In this document: in pieces, positions 1 through 8,254 of the stretch
Layout of the letters: each line of letters begins with the position of its first letter
Numbering within the stretch: position 1 is the first letter of the stretch
Origin: Bacteroidota bacterium
Lineage (GTDB): Bacteria > Bacteroidota > Bacteroidia > Cytophagales > Cyclobacteriaceae
Assembly (NCBI GenBank): GCA_013285945.1
Contig: JABDGP010000023.1
Span: 1 to 42,633, forward strand
Direction of reading: 5' to 3'
DNA: 42,633 nt
Translations under genes and position numbers: made by a program
Notes under the pieces: model-generated
What the model was told of the DNA's origin: nothing
The model's database searches: none
What the model saw: the letters and a program-made list of their open reading frames with translations, nothing else

Positions 1-23
1 TAATTTAAATAAATCAATATTCA

Positions 24-66
24 TTCCGATAACTATCGGAACAATATTCAACATTCAATATTGAAT
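24..66. repeat. Two dyad-symmetric sequences upstream of pdxA
   Basis: Bases 24-31 (TTCCGATA) and 34-41 (TATCGGAA) form a perfect 8-bp inverted repeat around two bases. Bases 53-66 (ATTCAATATTGAAT) are a perfect 14-bp palindrome. Both lie in the AT-rich 96 bases before pdxA. They could be operator half-sites, a short hairpin at the end of an upstream transcript, or chance in AT-rich DNA. There is no T-tract after either one, so neither looks like a standard terminator. Confidence 0.35.
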
Positions 67-96
67 TAACTAACTTGCGCTGATCAGATTCAAAAA

Positions 97-1122
97 ATGA
101 CAACGACATCCACAGATAAACCGCGCATCGGAATCACACTTGGCGACCTTAACGGGATCGGCACAGAAGTGGTGATCAAGGCGCTTGCCGATAGCCGTCT
201 GCTTAGCATTTTAACTCCGGTGATCTATGGCTCAACGCGTGCACTTTCATATTACCGCAAGCTGATGGAACTTGAAGAGTTTAACTATAGCCAGGTAAAA
301 AACAAGGGGCAGTTTTTTCCTAAGGCAGTTAATGTTGTGAATTGCTGGGAGGACATGATCGAAATTACGCCAGGACAGCCATCTCAACAGGCGGGCAGGG
401 CTGCGCTTCTCTGTTTAAAGAAAGCAGTGGAAGAAATGAAGGAAGGCCTGATTGACGGATTGGTAACCGCCCCGATTGACAAAAACACAATTCATGGTGT
501 GGAGTTCCCGTACCATGGTCACACTGAGTACTTCACTCAGGAGTTCAATGCGGGCGAAAGTTTGATGCTTTTATCAGGCAATAATTTGAAAGTTGGGTTG
601 GTTACTGGACACATCCCTATTAAGGAAGTTTCCAATAACATCACCCGCGACCGCGTGGAATTGAAAATACGAATCCTTGAACTCTCACTCAAAAAAGACT
701 TTAATATTAGTAAACCCAAGATTGCAATTCTTGGTCTGAATCCGCATGCCGGTGACGAAGGGCTTTTGGGCAATGAAGAACAAGAAATTATTAAACCCGT
801 AGTTGCCGAGCTTAAAGCAAAGGGAAAACTAATCATGGGGCCTTTCGCAGCCGATGGTTTCTTTGCAGCAGGACAGCACACCAAATTCGATGCAGTTTTG
901 GCGATGTATCATGATCAGGGGCTGATTCCATTCAAAACCCTTGACTTTGAAAGTGGCGTTAATTTCACTGCCGGATTACCTATTGTTCGCACCTCTCCCG
1001 ATCATGGCACGGCTTATAGCATAGCCGGAAAGAATCAAGCCGATGAAAGTTCTATGCGTCAGGCTATCTATCTCGCCTGTGATATTATTAAGAACAGGCT
1101 GGAAGCAAATAAGGCGGGTTAG
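97..1122 (+). CDS. pdxA: 4-hydroxythreonine-4-phosphate dehydrogenase PdxA
   Basis: This enzyme oxidises 4-phosphohydroxy-L-threonine with NAD. The product decarboxylates to 3-amino-2-oxopropyl phosphate, which PdxJ uses to make pyridoxine phosphate (DXP-dependent vitamin B6 route, cytoplasm). The protein has 341 residues, close to the family norm. The N-terminal GITLGDLNGIG stretch is typical. His172 (VTGH), His217 (LNPHAGD) and His272 (YHDQG) have exactly the 45- and 55-residue spacing of the metal-binding histidines of E. coli PdxA (166, 211, 266), and His142-Thr143 match its substrate-binding pair. The ATG at 97 starts two residues after no obvious ribosome site, as is usual in this phylum. 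No pdxJ is visible nearby, so the gene appears to stand alone. The identification is secure. Confidence 0.97.
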   Translation: MTTTSTDKPRIGITLGDLNGIGTEVVIKALADSRLLSILTPVIYGSTRALSYYRKLMELEEFNYSQVKNKGQFFPKAVNVVNCWEDMIEITPGQPSQQAGRAALLCLKKAVEEMKEGLIDGLVTAPIDKNTIHGVEFPYHGHTEYFTQEFNAGESLMLLSGNNLKVGLVTGHIPIKEVSNNITRDRVELKIRILELSLKKDFNISKPKIAILGLNPHAGDEGLLGNEEQEIIKPVVAELKAKGKLIMGPFAADGFFAAGQHTKFDAVLAMYHDQGLIPFKTLDFESGVNFTAGLPIVRTSPDHGTAYSIAGKNQADESSMRQAIYLACDIIKNRLEANKAG

Positions 1123-1148
1123 CCGAACTAGTCTGCCGTTTGTCTCGT

Positions 1149-1184
1149 TTTGGCTTAGAGAAAAACAAATTATGTTTAGCTTTG
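1149..1184 (+). promoter_or_regulatory. Candidate Bacteroidota-type promoter for the TerB-like gene
   Basis: TAGCTTTG at 1177-1184 matches the Bacteroidota -7 consensus TAnnTTTG exactly. A TTTG lies at 1149-1152. The spacer is 24 bases, longer than the 19 seen at the two best promoters in this window, so the -33 assignment is weak. The gene starts at 1205, about 20 bases downstream. Confidence 0.35.
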
Positions 1185-1204
1185 AACCGAAAGTATAAGT
1201 TTAG

Positions 1205-1591
1205 ATGGACATCGTTACTTTAAAGCAGCTCAACATACTAATTCAACTTGCCGAAGCCGACAAGCATTTTGCACAGACCGAACGCGATATGATTATTAAA
1301 ATCGCGAAAGAGCGTAATTTCTCGGAAGAGTCGGTAAATCACTTGATTCGCAATCCACAACCCATCGATTCCCTTGGTGCACTCTCTAATGACCAAAAAT
1401 TTGATTACCTCATCGCCTGTATAGAATTGATCTATGCCGATCACAAAATCTTTGAAAGTGAATTGATTTTTGTCAAAAGCATTGCCATTAAACTTGGCTT
1501 TAAGAAAAGCGTGGTGGAATATTTGATTCAGAATTTTGACAAAACAGCCCGTAATGATTTAAAATCAAAGGTTTTGATCGATTATCTCTGA
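1205..1591 (+). CDS. TerB-like (DjlA N-terminal-like) small helical protein
   Basis: A 128-residue soluble, all-helical protein with no signal peptide or membrane segment. It carries two copies of the acidic pattern typical of the TerB/DjlA-N fold: AEADKHFAQTERDMI near residue 17 and IYADHKIFESELIFVK near residue 78. Each copy has an A-D pair followed by an E, which in TerB relatives can bind divalent metal. The family is named after tellurite resistance, but most members have no proven role. The neighbours (pdxA, DUF177) give no functional hint, and the gene probably has its own promoter. The fold call is fairly good and the function is unknown. Confidence 0.65.
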   Translation: MDIVTLKQLNILIQLAEADKHFAQTERDMIIKIAKERNFSEESVNHLIRNPQPIDSLGALSNDQKFDYLIACIELIYADHKIFESELIFVKSIAIKLGFKKSVVEYLIQNFDKTARNDLKSKVLIDYL

Positions 1592-1637
1592 TTCCTGTCC
1601 CGTTTTTCCTCTCCATTCTCGAAAAATTGTAAATCAA

Positions 1638-1670
1638 TTGCCATAAAATCGGCAAAACGTGATAAATTTG
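1638..1670 (+). promoter_or_regulatory. Candidate promoter for the DUF177-rpmF operon
   Basis: TAAATTTG at 1663-1670 is a perfect TAnnTTTG -7 element. TTG at 1638-1640 could serve as the -33 element with a 22-base spacer. The DUF177 gene begins at 1695, 24 bases downstream, which would leave a leader of roughly 15-20 bases. Confidence 0.5.
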
Positions 1671-1694
1671 CGGTCTTATTTTTAAATCCTGGGG

Positions 1695-2198
1695 ATGGTA
1701 AGGGATTTTAGCATCAACATTCTCGGCCTTAGTAAAGGTGTTCACCAATTCGAATTTCAGTTGGGAGAAGGCTTTTTCAGGAAATATGGCCAGGAAGTAG
1801 TTTCTAATGGTAAGTTTACTGCCCAGGTCTCTCTTGATAAAAGGGAGTCGTTCATTGAAGTTGATTTCAAAATTGAAGGAAACACGAATTTAACGTGTGA
1901 TCGGAGCTTGGATGAATTTGACCATCCGGTGTCGATCCACAAGAAAGTGGTCTTCAAGTATGGCGAAGAAGCCAAAGAAATCAGCGATGAGATTTACACC
2001 ATCACCAGCGACCAGGCTGAACTGGAATTGGGGCAACAGATGTATGAGTTCATTGTTTTGGAAATACCAATCAAGAAACTCCACCCCCGTTTTCGCGAAG
2101 ATGATGATGAAAGTGAAGGCAAGGTTATTTATACATCGGCTACCGAAACCGATGAAACGACCGATCCTCGATGGGAAATGTTAAAAAAGTTAAAGTAG
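1695..2198 (+). CDS. DUF177 (YceD-like) protein upstream of L32
   Basis: A 167-residue acidic soluble protein of the DUF177/YceD family. The C-terminal half shows the usual pattern: an ELGQQMYEFIVLEIPIKKLH stretch at about residues 111-130, then a polar acidic tail. Family members nearly always precede rpmF, as here with an 18-base gap. In plants and bacteria YceD relatives have been linked to 23S rRNA accumulation and large-subunit assembly; its role here is inferred from that. Cysteine pairs found in some homologues are absent; only Cys63 or so is seen. The start ATG at 1695 fits the -7 element at 1663-1670. A GTG- or TTG-initiated longer form has no support. Confidence 0.85.
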   Translation: MVRDFSINILGLSKGVHQFEFQLGEGFFRKYGQEVVSNGKFTAQVSLDKRESFIEVDFKIEGNTNLTCDRSLDEFDHPVSIHKKVVFKYGEEAKEISDEIYTITSDQAELELGQQMYEFIVLEIPIKKLHPRFREDDDESEGKVIYTSATETDETTDPRWEMLKKLK

Positions 2199-2216
2199 AA
2201 TATAAATTTTTAGGTT

Positions 2217-2408
2217 ATGCCAAATCCGAAACGAAAAACCTCCAAAACGCGCAGGGATAAAAGAAGAACCCATTACAAAGCTGTAGCAAAAGCATCGGCT
2301 GTGTGCCCTACAACAGGAGAACACCACCTGCCCCACCGTGCCTTTTGGCACGAAGGCAAATTATACTTCAAAGGAAACGTGGTAATGGAGAAAGAAGTAC
2401 TGGCATAA
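2217..2408 (+). CDS. rpmF: Large ribosomal subunit protein bL32
   Basis: A 63-residue highly basic protein. It starts with the classic bL32 N-terminus [20 protein letters not shown] and continues with the [15 protein letters not shown] segment. It is a component of the 50S subunit near the peptidyl-transferase region. The paired CxxC zinc knuckles of the C+ paralogue are absent: a single Cys remains at about residue 32, so this is the zinc-independent form normal in Bacteroidota. The gene follows the DUF177 gene by 18 bases and is probably cotranscribed with it. A hairpin and T-tract at 2490-2524 probably end that transcript. Confidence 0.97.
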   Translation: MPNPKRKTSKTRRDKRRTHYKAVAKASAVCPTTGEHHLPHRAFWHEGKLYFKGNVVMEKEVLA

Positions 2409-2458
2409 TACGCCATGACCATTTTTTCAACGATCAATCATTTACCAGTTTTTACTTA

Positions 2459-2490
2459 TTGTATAAGCTACAATTGAACTAATATAATTG
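2459..2490 (+). promoter_or_regulatory. Weak candidate promoter upstream of fabH
   Basis: TATAATTG at 2483-2490 matches TAnnTTTG at all but one position, and TTG at 2459-2461 lies 21 bases upstream. Initiation from here would begin near 2497, inside the terminator-like hairpin that overlaps it. This would let fabH be transcribed without the upstream rpmF message. The match is imperfect, so treat it as a suggestion. Confidence 0.25.
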
Positions 2491-2524
2491 CCCGGTTGAA
2501 AATCAATCGGGCATTTTCTTTTTT
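2490..2524 (+). terminator. Intrinsic terminator (or attenuator) after rpmF, just before fabH
   Basis: GCCCGGTTGA (2490-2499) pairs with TCAATCGGGC (2503-2512) across a three-base AAA loop, with one G-U pair. It is followed by ATTTTCTTTTTT to 2524. This is a textbook rho-independent terminator for the DUF177-rpmF transcript. It ends only 17 bases before the fabH start codon, so it could also act as an attenuator for fabH. Confidence 0.85.
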
Positions 2525-2541
2525 AAAGCAGGCAAAAAGCT

Positions 2542-3540
2542 ATGAATAAAATCAGGGCAGCCATTACCGGAGTTGGAGGATATGTACCCGACTATGTGCT
2601 CACCAACAAAGAGCTGGAAACGATGGTAGATACTACCGATGAGTGGATCACTTCTCGCACCGGCATCAAAGAGCGCAGAATTTTGAAGGGTGATAACGTG
2701 GGGGTATCAGTAATGGGTATTGCGGCTGTAAAAGACATGCTTGCCAAAACCAAGATCGATCCAAAGGAAATTGATTGCATCATCTTCGCAACCATCACTC
2801 CCGACCTTACATTTCCGGCTACAGCCAATATTGTTGCAACCGCTGTGGGCGCAACCAATGCTTTCAGTTATGATTTAGCAGCCGCTTGTTCAGGCTTTAT
2901 CTACGGGCTAAACACAGGTGCCAGCTTCATCCAGTCTGGTATGTATAAGAAAGTAGTGGTAATTGGTGGCGATAAAATGTCGGCGATCCTCGACTACACA
3001 GATCGCACTACATGTATCATTTTTGGCGATGGCGCCGGATGCGTTTTGCTGGAGCCCACCACCGAAGATGTAGGTGTAATCGATTCAATTTTAAAGAGTG
3101 ACGGTGCCGGTGAAGCTTATCTGCACATGAAGGCGGGCGGTAGCCGATTGAGACCCTCGCACGAAACCGTTGACAAACGTCTTCATTACGTTTATCAAGA
3201 GGGCTCGGCTGTTTTCAAATTTGCCGTAACTAATATGGCCGACGTTGCAGCACAAGTAGCCGAACGAAACCATCTGACTCCTGAAACCATTAATTGGCTG
3301 GTACCTCATCAGGCCAACAAAAGAATTATTGATGCTACCGCCAGTCGCGTTGGTATCAGTGAGAATAAGGTAATGATGAATATTGAGCGCTACGGCAACA
3401 CCACGGGCGGCACCATTCCTCTTTTGTTGTGGGATTATGAAAAGCAATTGAAAAAAGGGGACAACCTGATTATCGCAGCTTTTGGCGGCGGATTTACGTG
3501 GGGAGCCATTTATGTAAAATGGGCTTATAATAGACCGTAG
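2542..3540 (+). CDS. fabH: Beta-ketoacyl-ACP synthase III FabH
   Basis: FabH condenses an acyl-CoA (acetyl- or branched-chain) with malonyl-ACP to start type II fatty-acid synthesis in the cytoplasm. The protein has 332 residues, a normal length. The catalytic triad is complete: Cys116 in AAACSGF, His256 in VPHQAN and Asn286 in YGNTTGG. The N-terminal [10 protein letters not shown] and [10 protein letters not shown] stretches and the C-terminal FGGGFTWGA are typical of KAS III. It lies downstream of rpmF (a common link between ribosome and lipid genes) and upstream of efp-accB-accC, so initiation and malonyl-CoA supply sit together. The terminator hairpin 17 bases before its ATG suggests separate or attenuated expression. 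Bacteroidota often have several fabH copies; which primer this one prefers cannot be read from the sequence. Confidence 0.97.
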   Translation: MNKIRAAITGVGGYVPDYVLTNKELETMVDTTDEWITSRTGIKERRILKGDNVGVSVMGIAAVKDMLAKTKIDPKEIDCIIFATITPDLTFPATANIVATAVGATNAFSYDLAAACSGFIYGLNTGASFIQSGMYKKVVVIGGDKMSAILDYTDRTTCIIFGDGAGCVLLEPTTEDVGVIDSILKSDGAGEAYLHMKAGGSRLRPSHETVDKRLHYVYQEGSAVFKFAVTNMADVAAQVAERNHLTPETINWLVPHQANKRIIDATASRVGISENKVMMNIERYGNTTGGTIPLLLWDYEKQLKKGDNLIIAAFGGGFTWGAIYVKWAYNRP

Positions 3541-3601
3541 ACATTAGGATTGGAATTTGGAACTTAGGGACTTATTTTAGATTTTAAATTTTGATTAAAA
3601 C

Positions 3602-4165
3602 ATGGCAACGGTATCTGATCTGAACAAGGGGAGTTATATCCGCTACAATGGCGAAGTAGTGCAGGTGGAAGAATTACAACACCGTACTCCTGGCAACTTG
3701 CGGGCATTTTATCAGGTGAAAATGCGCAACGTGCGCAATGGTAAAATAGTTGAAAACCGCTTTCGCCCTGGCGATGCTGTTGATCAACTTCGGGTAGAAA
3801 CAAAAGAGTATCAATATCTGTATCAGGATGGTGACAGCCTGGTGTGTATGGACAACCAGACCTTTGAGCAAATCTATTTGGATAAGGTATTACTTGGCGA
3901 TTCTGTCAACTACATTAAAGAAGGAGTTACTTTGCTAATCGCATTTGAGAACGGCGTGCAGCCAATAACTGCCGAAGCCCCGGCTCATGTGGTGGTAAAC
4001 GTTACTTATACAGAGCCTGGAGTTCAAGGTGATACGGCAACACGCACACTCAAAGCTGCAACCATTGATACGGGAGCAGAAATCCGTGTACCTTTATTTG
4101 TCAACACAGGTGATAATATTAAGATTAAAACAGCCAGTGGTGAATATGTTGAACGCGTAAAATAA
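3602..4165 (+). CDS. efp: Elongation factor P
   Basis: EF-P binds between the ribosomal P and E sites and relieves stalling at polyproline stretches. The protein has 187 residues and the three-domain KOW-OB-OB arrangement, with a typical C-terminal EIRVPLFVNTGDNIKIKTAS segment. The tip of domain I reads TPGNLRAF at residues 29-36. Aligned with the canonical PGKG tip, Asn32 sits where the modified lysine (E. coli Lys34) normally is, and Arg34 lies two residues further on. Post-translational activation by beta-lysylation would therefore not be possible at that position. No epmA, epmB or earP is nearby. It is followed at 6 bases by accB, so efp and accB are probably cotranscribed. Confidence 0.96.
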   Translation: MATVSDLNKGSYIRYNGEVVQVEELQHRTPGNLRAFYQVKMRNVRNGKIVENRFRPGDAVDQLRVETKEYQYLYQDGDSLVCMDNQTFEQIYLDKVLLGDSVNYIKEGVTLLIAFENGVQPITAEAPAHVVVNVTYTEPGVQGDTATRTLKAATIDTGAEIRVPLFVNTGDNIKIKTASGEYVERVK

Positions 4166-4171
4166 ATTTTC

Positions 4172-4723
4172 ATGGCATCAAACAAAAATGGCGGAGTGAA
4201 AAGTACCAAGTCCTCACGCCCCTCTTCTGAACCAAAAAATCAAACTGAAATGAAAACCACAGAAATCAGAGATCTCATCGACTTTATAGCACAGTCTGGG
4301 TTGAACGAAGTTAATGTTGAGACCAAAGAATTAAAGCTCCACATCAAACGTGAGCCTGACCAAAAAGTATTAAAATCAGCTGCACCTATGATGGCCGCAC
4401 CAGTGGCCGTGGCAGCACCCGCACCGGTTGCGGCTGCGGCAGCCCCTAAGGCAGAAAAACCGGTCGCCCCCGCTGGAAAAAATACCGTAGACATCAAGTC
4501 TCCTATGATTGGTACGTTTTACAGGTCTTCAAATCCCGATTCACCCCCGCTTATTTCTGTGGGCGATAAGGTGACCAAAGGGCAAGTGGTTTGCATCATT
4601 GAGGCGATGAAATTATTCAACGAAATTGAATCGGAAGTTTCAGGCACAATTGTGAAGGCTATGGTGGAAAACTCTTCACCTGTTGAGTACGATCAGATTT
4701 TGTTTGTAGTAGAGCCTGACTAA
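4172..4723 (+). CDS. accB: Biotin carboxyl carrier protein of acetyl-CoA carboxylase (AccB)
   Basis: AccB carries the biotin that AccC carboxylates and AccA/D then uses to make malonyl-CoA. Numbering from the ATG at 4172, the protein has 183 residues: an N-terminal helical part, an Ala/Pro-rich flexible linker (about 70-102), and a biotinyl domain with the EAMK motif at 144-147, in which Lys147 is the biotinylation site. The start is uncertain. A second ATG at 4250 (Met27) begins the conserved MKTTEIRDLIDFIAQSG segment and would give a 157-residue protein of more usual length. The first 26 residues are polar and low in complexity. The gene sits 6 bases after efp and 92 bases before accC. Confidence 0.95.
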   Translation: MASNKNGGVKSTKSSRPSSEPKNQTEMKTTEIRDLIDFIAQSGLNEVNVETKELKLHIKREPDQKVLKSAAPMMAAPVAVAAPAPVAAAAAPKAEKPVAPAGKNTVDIKSPMIGTFYRSSNPDSPPLISVGDKVTKGQVVCIIEAMKLFNEIESEVSGTIVKAMVENSSPVEYDQILFVVEPD

Positions 4724-4783
4724 AAAGTTAAACGTTAATAGTTTAATCGTTAGTGGTCCATTTGAAATCTTAACGGTCAGCTG

Positions 4784-4807
4784 TTAACTAATAGCAATTA
4801 ACTAATA
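4784..4807 (+). repeat. Short direct repeat in the accB-accC gap
   Basis: TTAACTAATA occurs at 4784-4793 and again at 4798-4807, immediately before accC. The 92-base gap is AT-rich and holds no other clear signal. The repeat could be a protein-binding site or simple AT-rich drift. Confidence 0.3.
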
Positions 4808-4815
4808 ACGAATTT

Positions 4816-6165
4816 ATGTTTAAGAAAATATTGATTGCCAACCGGGGAGAGATTGCACTACGTATCATTCGCACGTGTAAGGAGATGGATATTAAAACAG
4901 TGGCCGTCTATTCTACTGCCGATCGCGAGAGTCTCCATGTAAGGTTCGCCGACGAGGCCGTTTGCATTGGTGATGCTCCCAGCAAGGATTCTTACCTGAA
5001 TATTCCACGGATCATTTCGGCCGCCGAAATTACCAACGCAGATTCAATTCATCCTGGCTACGGATTCTTGTCTGAGCGTGCTGAGTTCTCGGCCATTTGT
5101 CACGAATACGGAATCAAATTCATCGGCCCTACACCAGCTATGATCAATTCCATGGGCGATAAGGCAACTGCCAAAGACACCATGAAGAAGGCCGGAGTAC
5201 CAACGATTCCGGGATCGGATGGATTGCTGTCTTCTGTTGAAGAAGGAAAAGCGATTGCCAAGAAAATAAAGTATCCCGTTATCGTTAAAGCTACTGCCGG
5301 TGGTGGTGGTAAAGGTATGCGTATCATCAACGAAGAAAGCGAATTTCAAAAAGCGTGGGATGATGCTAAGCGTGAAGCCGGTGCTTCTTTTGGCAACGAC
5401 GGGTTATACCTTGAAAAATTTGTAGAAGAACCTCGTCACATTGAAATACAGGTGGTTGGAGACCAATATGGTAAAGTGTGCCACCTCTCCGAACGCGATT
5501 GCTCCATTCAAAGAAGACATCAAAAATTAGTAGAAGAAACTCCGTCACCTGTAGTAAGTCAGGAATTGCGTGAGCGTATGGGTGAAGCTGCTATCAAAGG
5601 CGCCAAAGCAATTAACTATGAAGGTGCCGGCACTATCGAATTTTTGGTGGATAAGCACGGCGATTTCTATTTTATGGAAATGAACACCCGTATTCAGGTG
5701 GAACATCCTATTACTGAAGAAGTAACTAACTATGATTTGATTAAAGAACAGATCAAAGTTGCTGCGGGTGTACCTATTTCAGGGAACAACTACTACCCTA
5801 CGTTGTATGCAATGGAGTGCCGTATCAATGCTGAAGACCCCGCTAACGGATTCCGTCCTTCACCAGGCAAGATCATTAACTTACATAAACCAGGCGGCCA
5901 CGGCGTGCGTATAGATAGCCACGTATATGCGGGTTATACAATACCACCCAATTACGACTCCATGATTGGTAAGTTGATTACTACCGGCCAATCGCGAGAG
6001 GAAGTAATTACCCGAATGAAACGTGCGTTGAGCGAATTTATAATTGAAGGTGTAAAAACGACAATTCCTTTTCACCTTAAACTTATGGATAATGCGATCT
6101 TCCGTTCTGGCAAGTTCACAACTAAGTTTTTAGAAACATCATTCGACTTTTCACAGTTGAAATAA
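4816..6165 (+). CDS. accC: Biotin carboxylase subunit of acetyl-CoA carboxylase (AccC)
   Basis: AccC uses ATP and bicarbonate to carboxylate the biotin on AccB, the first half-reaction of malonyl-CoA synthesis. The protein has 449 residues, identical in size to well-studied biotin carboxylases. The order is the N-terminal PreATP-grasp domain ([11 protein letters not shown] at 8-18), the ATP-grasp domain and the C-terminal barrel. Lys116 and Lys158 (ATP), the Gly-rich loop AGGGGKGMR at 161-169, and Glu275, Glu288, Asn290 and Arg292 (metal and catalysis, in [11 protein letters not shown]) are all present. It lies directly after accB, and a strong terminator follows at 6182-6215. The genes accA and accD are not in the window. 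Nothing is unusual in the protein. Confidence 0.98.
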   Translation: MFKKILIANRGEIALRIIRTCKEMDIKTVAVYSTADRESLHVRFADEAVCIGDAPSKDSYLNIPRIISAAEITNADSIHPGYGFLSERAEFSAICHEYGIKFIGPTPAMINSMGDKATAKDTMKKAGVPTIPGSDGLLSSVEEGKAIAKKIKYPVIVKATAGGGGKGMRIINEESEFQKAWDDAKREAGASFGNDGLYLEKFVEEPRHIEIQVVGDQYGKVCHLSERDCSIQRRHQKLVEETPSPVVSQELRERMGEAAIKGAKAINYEGAGTIEFLVDKHGDFYFMEMNTRIQVEHPITEEVTNYDLIKEQIKVAAGVPISGNNYYPTLYAMECRINAEDPANGFRPSPGKIINLHKPGGHGVRIDSHVYAGYTIPPNYDSMIGKLITTGQSREEVITRMKRALSEFIIEGVKTTIPFHLKLMDNAIFRSGKFTTKFLETSFDFSQLK

Positions 6166-6181
6166 ATCCGATAAGCCATCT

Positions 6182-6215
6182 AAAAAGTCTTCGTGTAATC
6201 CGCGAAGACTTTTTT
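6182..6215 (+). terminator. Intrinsic terminator after accC
   Basis: AAAAAGTCTTCG (6182-6193) and CGAAGACTTTTT (6203-6214) form a perfect 12-bp stem with a 9-base loop and end in a T-run. It closes the fabH-efp-accB-accC transcript 17 bases after the accC stop. The A-run on the left makes it look bidirectional, but no minus-strand gene ends here. Confidence 0.88.
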
Positions 6216-6274
6216 CATTTTGGCCAATGCGCTCTCCGTCCGATTCATTAAATTCGCAATCCATTTTATTCACT

Positions 6275-7459
6275 ATGAAGACAATCAACGATATTAATTT
6301 CAAAGGCAAACGAGCACTTATCCGTGTAGACTTCAATGTGCCGTTGGATAAGAGTTTAAATGTCACCGATGATAACCGCATTCGCGCAACGGTACCTACC
6401 ATAAAGAAAATTCTGAGCGATGGAGGCAGTTGCATCCTCATGTCACACCTCGGGAGGCCGAAGGACGGACCGGAAGACAAATATTCGCTTAAGCATACCG
6501 TAAAAACAACTGAGCAATTACTTGGAGTCACCTTAAAGTTTGCCAATGACTGTATTGGAGAAGATGCCTATAATCTGTCAAAATCGCTCCAGTCGGGCGA
6601 AGTCCTCCTTTTGGAAAATCTTCGTTTTTACAAACAAGAAGAAAAGGGCGACCTCGCATTCGCGGAAAAACTCTCTAAACATGGGGATATTTATGTGAAT
6701 GATGCTTTTGGCACCGCTCACCGGGCGCACGCAAGCACAGCAATTGTGGCTCAATTTTTCAAAGAAAAATGCGCAGGTCTTGTTATGGCTGCCGAATTGG
6801 CCAATGCCAAGAAAGTATTGGAGAATACTGCAAAGCCTTTTACGGCCATCATGGGTGGAGCAAAAATCTCCGATAAAATTCTGATCATTGAAAAGCTCCT
6901 TGATAAAGTAAACCACCTGATCATCGGAGGTGGTATGGCGTACACATTCTTCAAAGCACTTGGCGGAAATATTGGTAAGTCTTTGGTAGAAGAAGATAAA
7001 CTTGATCTGGCCAAAGAGCTTATTCAAAAAGCCAAAAGTAAAGGCGTAGAATTACACCTCCCTATTGATTCTGTAATTGCTGATAAGTTCGATGCACAGG
7101 CAAACACCGAAATAGCCAACAACAATGCCATCAAGCCCGAGTGGATGGGCCTTGACATTGGCCCGCAGGCGCGTGAGGTTTTTGCCAAAGTAATTGAAAG
7201 CTCAAAGACGATCTTGTGGAATGGGCCTATGGGCGTTTTTGAAATGGAGAAGTTTGAAAAAGGAACAAAGTCAATTGCTGAAGCAGTAGTACGCGCAACA
7301 GAAACGGGAGCTTTTTCTCTTATCGGCGGAGGTGATTCTGCTGCTGCAGTAGCAAAGTTTGGCTTCGAAGAAAAAGTGAGCTATGTCTCCACAGGTGGTG
7401 GTGCACTTCTTGAATACTTTGAAGGAAAAGTACTGCCCGGCGTAAAGGCCTTAGAATGA
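6275..7459 (+). CDS. pgk: Phosphoglycerate kinase
   Basis: Pgk transfers phosphate from 1,3-bisphosphoglycerate to ADP in glycolysis (reversible in gluconeogenesis). I place the start at the ATG at 6275, which gives [20 protein letters not shown] and a 395-residue protein of standard length. A longer reading from 6227 adds 16 residues ([10 protein letters not shown]...) that have no counterpart in the family. Landmarks in order are [18 protein letters not shown], the [13 protein letters not shown] segment, [23 protein letters not shown], the [15 protein letters not shown] hinge region, the nucleotide-binding GPMGVFE, and the C-terminal [13 protein letters not shown] and [13 protein letters not shown]. 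It lies after the accC terminator and ends 2 bases from the convergent SDR gene. No gap or other glycolytic gene is adjacent. Confidence 0.98.
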   Translation: MKTINDINFKGKRALIRVDFNVPLDKSLNVTDDNRIRATVPTIKKILSDGGSCILMSHLGRPKDGPEDKYSLKHTVKTTEQLLGVTLKFANDCIGEDAYNLSKSLQSGEVLLLENLRFYKQEEKGDLAFAEKLSKHGDIYVNDAFGTAHRAHASTAIVAQFFKEKCAGLVMAAELANAKKVLENTAKPFTAIMGGAKISDKILIIEKLLDKVNHLIIGGGMAYTFFKALGGNIGKSLVEEDKLDLAKELIQKAKSKGVELHLPIDSVIADKFDAQANTEIANNNAIKPEWMGLDIGPQAREVFAKVIESSKTILWNGPMGVFEMEKFEKGTKSIAEAVVRATETGAFSLIGGGDSAAAVAKFGFEEKVSYVSTGGGALLEYFEGKVLPGVKALE

Positions 7460-7461
7460 AT

Positions 7462-8166
7462 TTAGATATCGCCTAATTGAGGACGGATGATAATTTCTTC
7501 GATCACACTCCTTTCGGAGATGGCATAAGCACTGTACACCGTCTCTGCAACGTCTTCCGGCCTTATAAACCGTTCTTCCGGCAGCACAGTGCCTTCCCAG
7601 CTTGAGGTAAGTGTAGCACCCGGCATCACCGATGTCACACGTATTCCGTAAGGTTTCAATTCTTCTCTTAATACCTTGGAGAAACCAAGCATGGCAAATT
7701 TTGAAATGGAGTAAGATCCTCCATTAGGATAAGCCATAAAGCTGGCAATGGAGCACATATTAATAATCAGGCCACGCTTTTTTTTAATCATGTTTCCTAC
7801 CAGCCCTCTCGTCAGGTGGTATGCACTGTAGAGATTAGTATTGATCATGCTCTCCAGCGCTCCATCTTCCTCGTTCACAATTTTACCTGGAACAAAATAT
7901 CCCGCATTGTTTATCAAAACTTCAATAGGCCTGCCTAAGTCATTTACAAATTGAGCAAAATCAAGTACCTGTTGTTTATCAGACACGTCAGTTGGCTTCG
8001 TGAAAACCTTAACTGAAAACTCCTTTTCGAAAGATTTTTTAAGATTGACCAGATCATCGTTACCTCTGGCATTCACCACCAAATCAAATCCAGCCTTGGC
8101 AAAACGCTCGCACAGCGCACGGCCAATTCCCATGGTTGCACCGGTTATCACTGCCAACTTGTTCAT
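7462..8166 (-). CDS. Short-chain dehydrogenase/reductase (3-oxoacyl-reductase-like)
   Basis: A 234-residue classical SDR with a Rossmann fold. It has the cofactor motif TGATMGIG (residues 8-15), NNAG (86-89), Asn111, Ser139 and the YxxxK pair Tyr152-Lys156, so the catalytic tetrad is intact. An Arg at about 34 (NARG) right after the second strand favours NADP(H). The C-terminal PEDVAETVYSAY segment is typical of members of the YqjQ/DltE-like group, whose substrates are mostly unknown. The gene is convergent with pgk (2 bases apart) and divergent from mlaE. It could reduce an acyl, keto or sugar substrate; the sequence does not decide. The SDR assignment is certain, the substrate is not. Confidence 0.88.
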   Translation of the reverse strand: MNKLAVITGATMGIGRALCERFAKAGFDLVVNARGNDDLVNLKKSFEKEFSVKVFTKPTDVSDKQQVLDFAQFVNDLGRPIEVLINNAGYFVPGKIVNEEDGALESMINTNLYSAYHLTRGLVGNMIKKKRGLIINMCSIASFMAYPNGGSYSISKFAMLGFSKVLREELKPYGIRVTSVMPGATLTSSWEGTVLPEERFIRPEDVAETVYSAYAISERSVIEEIIIRPQLGDI

Positions 8167-8186
8167 CGGAAATTATTTTATCTTTG
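8159..8186 (+). promoter_or_regulatory. Candidate promoter for mlaE-mlaF
   Basis: TATCTTTG at 8179-8186 matches TAnnTTTG exactly. TTG at 8159-8161 lies 17 bases upstream, a shorter spacer than the 19 seen elsewhere in the window. The predicted start is about 60 bases before the mlaE ATG at 8255, in the divergent gap with the SDR gene. Confidence 0.45.
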
Positions 8187-8254
8187 AGCAATATAGCATT
8201 TCCATATTTTGGATGAAATGCGTAAGGCGAGCTTAGGCTCTTAAATAGATCACA

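Noticed and set aside
3556-3593. Promoter for efp (TTTG at 3556 and TAAATTTTG at 3585)
   Set aside because: The second element has an extra T and the spacer is 25 bases; efp can be read from the fabH transcript.
6219-6256. Promoter for pgk (TTTG at 6219 with TAAATTCG at 6249)
   Set aside because: The -7 element has a mismatch in the critical TTTG and the spacer is 26 bases.
6578-7027. 149-codon minus-strand frame inside pgk
   Set aside because: Antisense to well-conserved phosphoglycerate kinase segments and without any family pattern.
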